64,000 nt of DNA from Salvelinus alpinus (lineage: Eukaryota; Chordata; Actinopteri; Salmoniformes; Salmonidae). Below the pieces are notes generated by a model, which was given only the letters and a program-made list of their open reading frames with translations, had not been told where the DNA came from and searched no databases. Positions 53,743 to 64,000 of the stretch are shown here, one piece after another (position 1 is the first letter of the stretch; every line of letters begins with the position of its first letter). Location: the NCBI RefSeq assembly GCF_045679555.1, contig NC_092091.1, forward strand, positions 77,184,461 to 77,248,460. Reading direction: 5' to 3'. Position numbers and translations under genes: made by a program.

Positions 53743-56700
53743 ATGGACACCCCTACAACCGCTCGGAGCAGACAATGCTCATTCGTGCGCACCTGCAAAA
53801 GTAAGTTTCTACGGATTTTCTTACCACCATCTATTGGTTTATACTGTTGTGCATTAGTTACTATGACTTTTAGAAAGTCTCTTACTTGATCGTTTTGAGA
53901 ATCCTTCCTCCAGTTGACCTATTTCTACCACTTTTCTAACGGTTTCCCGTTCTATTCTGTTTGTCTTCTGATGTAATTGTGTAAGAGGTGTTGTGCATTA
54001 AGTTAGGCTACTATGACTTTGAGAAAGTATCTTATTTGATAGTTTGGGAATCATTCACCCAGTTAGCAATGGAATGCGTGATTCACAGATAATATTTAAA
54101 CAACATGTGTGCTGTGCAGCCATGTTAGATGCAGTCATCAACATGGATTGTAATTCCAATACGTTTGTAAAATAGATTTAGTACCGGACATTTTAAACTT
54201 GCAATTTTGCTATGATTGTACTTTGATTTTACTTTATGATGTAGGCCTACTTTGCAACTATTCAATAGATAGATATCGCCAGTGTAAGATATGGAACTCA
54301 ACTTAGACTTTTAATATGTTTGTAATAGTTTTAGATACGATTTACTTGGGTTTACTTTGAGATACTGCCGTGCGTAATGCCTTACGCAAGGAAAGAGAAA
54401 CAGGCAGTTTTACGCACAGACTTGGTTACTCAATCACGCCTTCTAAGGTGATCATACGTCATCTCTGTCATCACATGGGCTCATGATGCTGTAATCTTTA
54501 CTGATTATGAATTAACTGAGCTTCATATTGTCTAAATTGAGCGTTAATTATTTAATCAGTATTAAAATGACAGTCTCATTCCATCAATATGATGATATTT
54601 TGCGAATGTTTTCAACAATTTCAAAATGATACATTTTAGGTATTCAGATTAGACAAAGGCTTTGCATTAAGTATTTAGCATCAACTGAAGGTAGCAATGT
54701 GGTTTAGTGCCGCAGTTGAGTGTCTGCGTCAACGGTTTCAGCACCGTTGTTACTGGACAGCTCCAGCTATCTTTTCCTCACATCTCCGTATTCAAACGTG
54801 ATAATTTAAACTGATGTTGGGGAGAAAAAACTATTGCTGCATCCATAACTATTTTGGTACATAAGCAACACTTTGATTGTGATCTGAGATTTGACTGATC
54901 AGCTGTATTGAGATTCAACTGCCACATTTCCAGCAGCAGTTTGCCATCCGGGCCACCACCAAACAGTTTCAGAACCACAGCTATCGGACAGCTCCCGCTA
55001 GCTTCGCCTTCCCGACCCCACATCTAGACTCACTTCTCCCCTCTTCCCTCTCTCTCCCAGGCGGCCTCTCCCTGTGGCTGGTGGTGTGGCTGGTCCTCGG
55101 CAAGCCCGGTCCGTCGGCGGCGTGCCCGCATCTGTGCGTGTGCTACCCGACTCCCATGACCGTGAGCTGCCAGGCGCAGAACTTCACCTCCGTGCCCGTT
55201 GGCGTGCCCTACGACTCGCAGCGCGTGTTCCTACAGAACAACCGAATTACGGAGCTCAGAGTCGGCTCTTTCGGCTTCGGGACTCAGGTAAGAGACTATA
55301 GAGTGTTTAAATGAGACACGGTGTGTGTTTGAGTGTGTGATTCTTTTGACTTCTCTCTCTCTCTCTTTCTAACTCTCTCTGCCTCTATGTTTGCTCCCAA
55401 CCCTTGTTTTTCTTTTTGAGTTTGAGTCCAGAGTCTTACCTACAATATGACCATAGAATAATACCTGACCCTAGAATACATATTGATATTCACACTCTCC
55501 CTCCCTCCTCCCCTCCCTCCCTCTCCCCTATAGGTCCTGTGGCTGTTCTCCAACAACATCACGTGGATTGAGGCTGGCTCCTTCAGTGAGCTGAGGGATC
55601 TAGAGGAGCTGGACCTGGGGGACAACTCTCACCTGCGCAGGCTGGAAGGAGGGGCCTTCAGGGGCCTGGAGAAACTCCAGAGTCTCCACATGCACCGCTG
55701 CAAGCTTACCGCCCTGCCCCACGACCTGTTCCACAAGCTGTACAGCCTGCAGTTCCTCTACCTGCAGGTAGGGGCAGTACGCATATATTCACGCACACAC
55801 GGGCACATATGTATACACACACAACACGCATACACACACTTCAGGGAATTCTCATAGCTGTGAAAATTACATAATTTTATATCATCACAATCACAATTAC
55901 ATCATTTTATATCATCACAATCACAATTACATCATGTTGTATCATGATTCAAATCATGCTGCATCAGTGATAGTTATGAGATGCCCTTTAGTGGAAGGTG
56001 TAAATGTTCTCACCTCACCACTACTGAAATGTAGCCCATCATCACCTGACCCCACCTGACCACTTCCTCTTCCTGTTTCCTGTTTCGTCCTTGTAGGAGA
56101 ACCAGCTCCACTTCCTCCAGGATGACCTCTTCTCTGACCTCATCAACCTGAGCCAGCTCTTCTTGCATGGAAACCGTATCCGTACTCTGTCGGAGAACGT
56201 GTTCCGTGGCCTGGTCAACCTGGACCGCCTTCTTCTCCACGACAATCGTGTGCGCCAGGTTAACCGCCGGGCGTTCCGCGACCTCGGACGCCTCACCATG
56301 CTTTTCCTGTTCAACAACTCATTGGCTGAGCTCCCCGGTCAGGCTCTCCGTGACACCCAGGGCATCGAGTTCCTCCGTCTCAATGGGAACCCCTGGTCCT
56401 GTGGCTGCGAGGCCCTCCCCCTGTGGGAGTGGTTCCGTGGCGCCCGTGTCTCATCGTCCGAGCTGTTGTGTTCCTCCCCGTCCCCCCGCCGCGGGATGGA
56501 CCTCCGCTTCCTCCGTGAGATGGACTTCGCCCTCTGCCCTCTCCCCGACCCCGGCACCCTGGCCGGCTCCACCACGAGGACCTTCAGCACCAAGACAAGA
56601 TGGTGGTTCTCCAAGCACAAGCCCCAGTCCCAGACCAAGGCAGTGTTCGAGAAGAGCTCCGAGACCATCAAGGCCTTCCCGTTCCCCCAAGGGAAGAACA

Positions 56701-56972
56701 ACCCACCCATTTTGACCTCCACCAATGTCAAGTACGAGCTCGGCGAGGAAGAGGCAGCGCTACCCAAACTCGACGCTGAGGAGTACTGGGCGAACTATGA
56801 GAACGAGGACGCCGGCACCACGCTGCGATGCTTCGAGCTCGAGTGTCCGCCTGACTTCGATGGCCTCCCTCCCAACTCCTCCTCCACCCCAACATCATCC
56901 CCCTCTCTCTCACTCCTCCTCGCCCTCTCGCTACTCGCCATCTCCATCAATCTACACCTCATATTTGGCTGA
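53743..56972 (+). CDS. rtn4rl2: Nogo receptor-like 2 (464 aa, LRR, GPI-anchored type)
   Basis: This is a cell-surface leucine-rich-repeat receptor of the Nogo receptor family, which in vertebrates acts in neurons to limit axon and synapse growth. Exons are 53743-53800, 55061-55287, 55534-55767 and 56097-56972, with AG/GT borders throughout; the join is 1395 bp including TGA. Residues 21-33 (GLSLWLVVWLVLG) are a signal-peptide core. The N-terminal cap has Cys41, 45, 47 and 56 (CPHLCVCYPTPMTVSC). About eight LRRs follow, including LQNNRI, LWLFSNNIT, LEELDLGDNSHL, LQFLYLQEN and LFLHGNRI. The C-terminal cap NPWSCGC has Cys275, 277, 298 and 320. A low-complexity stalk contains EEYWANYENEDAGTT. The last 20 residues are hydrophobic after a Ser/Pro/Asn-rich stretch, fitting GPI attachment. 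The stalk points to RTN4RL2 rather than RTN4R or RTN4RL1. No defects are seen. Confidence 0.93.
53801..55060 (+). other. Intron 1 of the rtn4rl2-like gene
   Basis: AT-rich, with no array or recognised transposon, in contrast to the rest of the window. A roughly 55-bp segment at 54730-54785 (TTTCAGCACC ... GGACAGCTCCAGCTA) is imperfectly repeated at 54963-55025. Confidence 0.8.
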
Positions 56973-57949
56973 ATCAGACTTTAAGTACCCACTTCCCGTT
57001 CCTGTGTTTTGCCCCGGCCCCTCTCAGGGCATGGGGAACCCCTTGTTAAAGACTCTGTACCTCCCTAGTTAACCCTCTGATGTCCTACTGGATAACCTCT
57101 ATCTCTGTCAGTAGTACATGACAGCAGGGGATACAAAGGGGGGGTTGGATTGTTACTTCTAACTTAATGCAGGGTTAAACAACAATGGCTGACAGTACAT
57201 AGTACACTATTGTACATAGTACAGTATAGTACAGTACAGTAGTCAACCAAGGCTGTTACTACAACAGGTGCATCTCACCTGTCTGGTGTGTTGGTTGCCG
57301 TGACGACGCCTGCAATCAGGGGTCAGTGGTCACCTGTAACGCTCTACAGCTAATACCAGTGCTACTTACTGTTGCGACTGCTGTAACTGTTGTCACTTGG
57401 AGGAATATTACAACTACAAGTGCTACGACTATTATATGCATGTTACTACAACTACTACTATTCCGAATACGTCTGCTACTACAAGTGCTATGATTACAGT
57501 TACGACAGTAACTACATTTCTACTGTTGTACGAACTCTGACAACTGTACTGTAAATCGGTAGGTGTACTTGATGGTGCAGAGCAGTTGGGATATCCTTCT
57601 TACATGTTGTCTACCATGATGCCTACTTTATAATGGATTGTTTACAGAAAAATAGCTAAGGAGAGAGAGAAAGAAGGGATGAAGGAATGAAAGAGAGGCA
57701 GTCACCAGCGTGTGAGAAGGTGAGAGAGGATATGTAGAGAGATAGGTAAAGGTAGAGAGACAGAAAGACACAGAGAGAGGATATGTAGAGAGATATGTAA
57801 AGGTAGAGAGACAGAAAGGCAGAGAGAGTGATGAGTTAAAAAGTTACCAAAGGAAGAAGCTAGAGGACAGAGAAGGTGGAAGAGAAGAGAAGAAAGCGCA
57901 ACAGGAAAGGACAGAGAGCGAGGGAGAGAGGGTTGTCGAGATTCTCAAT

Positions 57950-58002
57950 AATAAAGAGAACGGAAGAGAGGGAGCAAGGACAGCGCAGGCAATATAAATA
58001 AA
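57950..58002 (+). terminator. Candidate poly(A) signals of the rtn4rl2-like gene
   Basis: AATAAA occurs at 57950-57955 and 57997-58002, about 1 kb after the stop codon. The intervening sequence (57000-57950) has no gene and includes GTACA-rich and GA-rich stretches consistent with a 3' UTR, but the limits are uncertain. Confidence 0.35.
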
Positions 58003-58463
58003 GCAAAGGAATGTGAGACACGGTGAAATTAAGAAACAAAGAAAGAAAGAGAGAGAGAAAATGACAGTACTGGCCCTTGACCATGAGATACTGAATAGGA
58101 GAAACAAGCAATCACTTCAGGTATTCAAGTTCAGTCTTTGTATAACTTCATGTCCTGTAAATATGACATCATCACCATAGAAGCCACAGGGGAAGGATGC
58201 TTCCTGTCTGGCAGTGTCAGTCGCTGTTCTGATTGGCTATCGCTGTTTGTTTGTGATGTCATTGACGGAATGCATGACGTGACCAGTGAATGACCAGTTT
58301 GAGAGATAAAAAGACCTATTGAGATTCTGAATAACGTTTGTGAGACTTTTCTTTGGGTGCAGCAGCAGCTGTTGTGTTTCAAACTGATTTTACTTGATCA
58401 ATAATTGATCTCTTTAAGTTCTTTGTTCTCTCTCTTGGAATGCTCACTCACTTCTTTGGAAGG

Positions 58464-58524
58464 TGAAAGTAGTGCACTACTTTTGACACTGCACTACATA
58501 GGGAACAGGGAGCCATTTCAGACG
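58464..58524. mobile_element. Palindromic foldback repeat, copy 5 (half)
   Basis: GAAAGTAGTGCACTACTTTT and ACATAGGGAACAGGGAGCCA are present; the left arm is missing. Confidence 0.65.
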
Positions 58525-58667
58525 GAGCCAATGACTGCTAGTCAGTCCTTTAGCCAAACAACTTGATGATGAGTAAACAAACAAATGAAATGTTTTCAAC
58601 CCAGCCCCCCAATACCGTCTATCATACCCACCCCAATATCTCCAGTCTAATACCCCCCCCACATCAA

Positions 58668-58918
58668 CTAAGCAGAATCAACTTAGTCCAACTAAGCAGA
58701 ATCAACTTAGTCCAACTCAGTAGAATCAACTTAGTCCAACTCAGAAGAATCAACTTAGTCCAACTAAGAAGAATCAACTTAGTCCAACTAAGCAGAATCA
58801 ACTTAGTCCAACTCAGAAGAATCAACTTAGTCCAACTCAGAAGAATCAACTTAGACCAACTCAGAAGAATCAACTTAGTTCAACTCAGAAGAATCAACTT
58901 AGTTAAACTCAGAATAAT
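58668..58918. repeat. 24-bp minisatellite, about 10 copies
   Basis: The unit is AATCAACTTAGTCCAACTAA then GCAG, with CTCAGAAG variants. Confidence 0.93.
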
Positions 58919-60015
<1,097 letters not shown>

Positions 60016-60046
60016 CCTTAAGTTATGAGTTTCTAGACGAAGTGGT

Positions 60047-60087
60047 TAGACAGACAGACAGACAGACGGACGGACGGACGGACGGAC

Positions 60088-60135
<48 letters not shown>

Positions 60136-60193
60136 GGACAGACGGACGGAGAGACAGACGGAGAGACAGACAGAGAGACAGACAGACAGAGAG
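60047..60193. repeat. (GACA)/(GACG)n microsatellite
   Basis: Tetranucleotide GACA runs with GACG and GAGA variants. Confidence 0.95.
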
Positions 60194-60328
60194 AGTCTTA
60201 CAGCTCCATGTAATGTCCTTCTTCCAATCTATTTCTGTTACAGTAGTTACATAGACTGTGCTTTATGAAATCACCTCGCTTTTAAAGAAAAGCAGTTCCT
60301 ATGTTATTCAGTTGGAGATTTGGGTTGC

Positions 60329-60411
60329 ATCCCAAATGGCACCCTGTCCCCTATGCATGGGTCTCGGTCAAATGTAGACCACTAAATACGGAGTAAGGTG
60401 CCCTTTGGGAC
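60329..60411. mobile_element. Palindromic foldback repeat, copy 6
   Basis: CCCAAATGGCACCCTGTCCC and GAGTAAGGTGCCCTTTGGGA form arms around GGTCTCGGTCAAATGTAGAC. Confidence 0.75.
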
Positions 60412-60914
60412 ACAGCCTTTCAATACATGTGAGTCAACCATATAAATAGGATTCTATGGACTCAACAATACGCTGTTCACTAATAAGAGAGTCCAGGGAT
60501 TGGTTTGTGTTCTGTTCTGCTGTGGTAACACTGTGTCCGTCCATATATGTCAGCCATTAGGGTGAGGTAAAACTGGGCCTCGGTGCTCTTCTGTGGCCAT
60601 GACAGTCAGGTCACTTTCAGACGACCAAAGCCCCAGTCATACCATTTTACCCAATGATTGGACTGTAAATGAAACCTGTCTGCTTGACCGAGTGAGAGAG
60701 TGTGAGAGAGAGTGTATGTGTGAGAAAACAATATTTTGGTATCTACTTGACTGTGTGAGGAGATTGAGTTGTCTTCTGCTGTCATCTGTCTCACTGTGGA
60801 AGGAAAGAGGCAACATTATATAAAGAATAAATACTGAACTTTGTTTTGAAAAAATGATTTGCGTCGGCGTAACATTTGAAGGATTTGGATATCAGCCTTG
60901 GAAAGTCCAGAGGG
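60412..60914. other. Noncoding spacer, nothing recognised
   Basis: No gene or clear repeat is seen between the foldback copy and the next CA run. Confidence 0.5.
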
Positions 60915-61073
<159 letters not shown>

Positions 61074-61149
61074 CCAATACTCTCTTCATTGTGTAAGTCG
61101 TCTTCCAGGCAAATGTCCATTTGTAGATGATATTAGTTACCATGTAACA

Positions 61150-62229
61150 CCATCAATATTGCAATAGTCTCTTAATGTACAGTACATCAATATTACAATA
61201 GTCTCTTAATGTACAGTACAATAATATTACAAAATTATCTTAATATACAGTACATCAATATTACAATAGTCTCTTAATATACAGTACATCAATATTACAA
61301 TAGTCTCTTAATGTATAGTACATCAATATTACAATAGTCTCTTAATGTACAGTACATCAATATTACAATAGTCTCTTAATGTACAGTACATCAGTATTAC
61401 AATAGTCTCTTAATGTACAGTACATCAATATTACAATAGTATCTTAATATACAGTACATCAATATTACAATAGTCTCTTAATGTACAGTACATCAGTATT
61501 ACAATAGTCTCTTAATGTACAGTACATCAGTATTACAATAGTCTCTTAATGTACAGTACATCAATATTACAATAGTCTCTTAATGTACAGTACATCAATA
61601 TTACAATAGGCTCTTAATGTACAGTACATCAATATTACAATAGTCTCTTAATGTACAGTACATCACTATTACAATAGTCTCATAATGTACAGTACATCAA
61701 TATTACAATAGTACCTTAATGTACAGTACATCAATATTACAATAGTCTCATAATGTACAGTACATCAATATTACAATAGTCTCTTAATGTACAGTACATC
61801 AATATTACAATAGTCTCTTAATGTACAGTACATCAGTATTACAATAGTCTCTTAATGTACAGTACATCAATATTACAATAGTCTCTTAATGTACAGTACA
61901 TCAATATTACAATAGTCTCTTAATGTACAGTACATCAGTATTACAATAGTCTCTTAATGTACAGTACATCAGTATTACAATAGTCTCTTATTGTACAGTA
62001 CATCAGTATTACAATAGTCTCTTAATGTACAGTACATCAGTATTACAATAGTCTCTTAAAGTACAGTACATCAATATTACAATAGTATCTTAATGTACAG
62101 TACATCAGTATTACAATAGGATCTTTATGTACAGTACATCAGTATTACAATAGTCTCTTAATGTACAGTACATCAGCATTACAATAGTATCTTAATATAC
62201 AGTATATCAGTAATACAACAGTCTCTTAA
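61150..62229. repeat. 34-bp minisatellite, about 31 copies
   Basis: The unit is CAATATTACAATAGTCTCTT then AATGTACAGTACAT. Variants are CAGTATT, GTATCTT and AATATACAG. Each unit contains the palindrome GTACAGTAC-like core and a TTAA. The right end stops exactly at a TTAA that borders the next element. Confidence 0.95.
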
Positions 62230-63684
62230 TGTGAAACTGACAGCGTTTTAGCTACTTTGCAGATATGAAACAAACAGACAATCATATCAATAAAACATAT
62301 CAAATTCCCAGTTTATGTTACCAACTTCATAAGAGGTTTTAAAATAGGTTATATTTAACTCAACGTTCCATGCCGTACACTAAGGCATTGTTGGCAGAAT
62401 ACATGGATGCAGCTCAATGCATGATTAATATAATTCACCAATACATTTCTCGGTGGTCCCAAAAATATTGCCATCAGGTTGTAAATCACATCAGGCCTGC
62501 TTGGTACACTGTTTGCTGCATCCACTTGGGAGGCACTGTTTCTAGATAACATGTAAACAGCCTAACCAGCTCTGCTAGGGCGAGTCAAATGGTCAGAGTC
62601 AGCTGTTCTCTCATTTACATCTGGAAGTAGCTAGTCAGCTAGCCAACGTTAGCCAGTTAGCTTGGATACTTTGTTGGGACAGCATGCATCGGCAGGCAAG
62701 CTGCAGGAGGACCAGCAGGTTACTTACTATTCCCCATCGTTTATCAGTGACATTTTGACTGTTAAATAGCTGAAAAAGTTTGACAGCATTTATCTAAAGT
62801 TCCCTCGTTAGATTGGAGCTCATCTCGCTCTGGCTAGCATTAGTTGTTGTTCTTGTTGTTGTTAAAGTGTAACTGAGGTAGAGAACATACCTGTTCATGG
62901 TTGTTTGATCAATGGGACTGTAAAGTTCCCAAATGTAACAGGACTCCTGTGGTACATTACTGCAGAAATCCTTTCAGGTCTATTTTGTGTCTTTAGGTGA
63001 ATGTGTTCTAATGATCTAAAGTCACGCTGTTGCTGCTGCCTGGAAACACACAGTCCAGTTCATAGTGAATGATGGCAGGCCCTACTGCCTGGAAACACAC
63101 AGTCCAGTTCATAGTGAATGATGGGAGGCCCTACTGCCTGGAAACACACAGTCCAGTTCATAGTGAATGATGGCAGGCCCTACTGCCTGGAAACACACAG
63201 TCCAGTTCATAGTGAATGATGGCAGGCCCTACTGCCTGGAAACACACAGTCCAGTTCATAGTGAATGATGGGAGGCCCTACTGCCTGGAAACACACAGTC
63301 CAGTTCATAGTGAATGATGGCAGGCCCTACTGCCTGGAAACACACAGTCCAGTTCATAGTGTAGCTGTAGCTCTGATTGGCTATGGCACACTGGTCTGTG
63401 TAGACTCAGGTCCTGGACATGTTTTCATTGGGGTTTTATTTACTGCAGTGTCTATTAATTGTCCAAACGCACGGCCGCTTTCCCACTCTATATTGCTATA
63501 ACATTCTCACAAATGTCTTAGTATATGTAATCCCCAAACATTCTATGAATTTATGAAAACGTGAAACTGACCATAACTTAGTGCTCGCTTGTCAGAATTC
63601 TTTTTAAACGCATGCTCTTCTTGGGCGTGTTAATGAACAGATTTTAATAACATTTCATGTTGCTAGAACTCTGTCAGTTCCACT
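62230..63684. mobile_element. TTAA-flanked element of about 1.46 kb with terminal inverted repeats
   Basis: GTGAAACTGACAGCGTTTTA at the left end (62231) matches the complement of the right end (63662-63683), GTGGAACTGACAGAGTTCTA, at 17 of 20 positions. TTAA lies one base outside each arm (62226-62229 and 63685-63688). That pattern fits a non-autonomous piggyBac-type or other TTAA-targeting DNA transposon. No transposase frame is visible. It holds a 49-bp tandem repeat. Confidence 0.6.
63039..63360. repeat. 49-bp minisatellite, about 6.5 copies
   Basis: The unit is TGCCTGGAAACACACAGTCC, AGTTCATAGTGAATGATGGC, AGGCCCTAC, with GGGAGG/GGCAGG variants. It lies inside the TTAA-flanked element. Confidence 0.93.
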
Positions 63685-63799
63685 TTAAATATACTGTATA
63701 TACAGTGCTGGAAAACACAAGGTACATTGAACCTTAACCACTATAGTTCTTTTAATAAAAAGGCATAGTCCCTCTTTCACACACTAATTTACTTGATTG

Positions 63800-63931
63800 A
63801 TCTCTTTCTCCCCCTCTTTCTCCCTCTCTTTCTCCCTCTCTTTCTCCCTCTCTTTCTCCCTCCCTTTCTCCCTCCCTTTCTCCCTCTGTCCCTCCTCCAA
63901 TCGCTCTCTCCCATCTCTCTCTCTCTCTCTC

Positions 63932-64000
<69 letters not shown>
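63800..64000. repeat. Pyrimidine-rich repeat running off the window end
   Basis: TTTCTCCCTC units (63806-63890) lead into CCCATCTCTCT and a perfect CT run that continues past the window edge. Confidence 0.95.

Noticed and set aside
56042-56317. Minus-strand Arg/Ser-rich frames opposite the receptor gene
   Set aside because: They are shadows of the GC-rich LRR exon on the other strand.

Overview
The window is vertebrate DNA from a ray-finned fish, most likely a salmonid. It holds three intact multi-exon genes whose predicted proteins are plainly of fish type. It also carries many transposable-element relics that I recognise as typical of salmonids: L2/RSg-1-like and L1-like LINE pieces, Tc1-like pieces, and palindromic foldback repeats. 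The species was inferred from sequence character only; no search was run. One 100-base N block (21369-21468) is an assembly gap.

Layout. 381-5962 (minus): a five-coding-exon beta-A-type crystallin (cryba1-like, 208 aa) with a TATA box and a probable poly(A) signal. 5963-15231: the intergenic space between two divergent crystallin genes, holding a broken LINE (7190-9240), a LINE tail, foldback repeats, a 3.1-kb ACTACCAT/AGACCAT array and a 54-bp array. 15232-21128 (plus): a beta-B1-type crystallin (218 aa), TATA box to poly(A) signal. 21369-28211: the gap and a 42-bp minisatellite of about 160 copies. 28212-53100: essentially gene-free, made of LINE, Tc1-like and foldback relics plus more than ten further tandem arrays. 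53600-58002 (plus): a four-exon Nogo-receptor-like gene (rtn4rl2-like, 464 aa). 58460-64000: more arrays and a TTAA-flanked element of about 1.46 kb.

The two crystallins are lens structural proteins made of four Greek-key motifs each. Their head-to-head arrangement recalls the divergent CRYBB1/CRYBA4 pair of tetrapods. The third gene encodes a secreted, probably GPI-anchored leucine-rich-repeat receptor of neurons and has no evident functional link to them.

The unusual aspect is the tandem-repeat load: by my rough addition about 40% of the window is minisatellite or microsatellite. The most interesting item is a 63-bp array at the exon 4/intron 4 border of the beta-B1 gene. Each unit carries a copy of the exon end and its 5' splice site, and all copies stay in the reading frame. 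I found no new multi-gene system.
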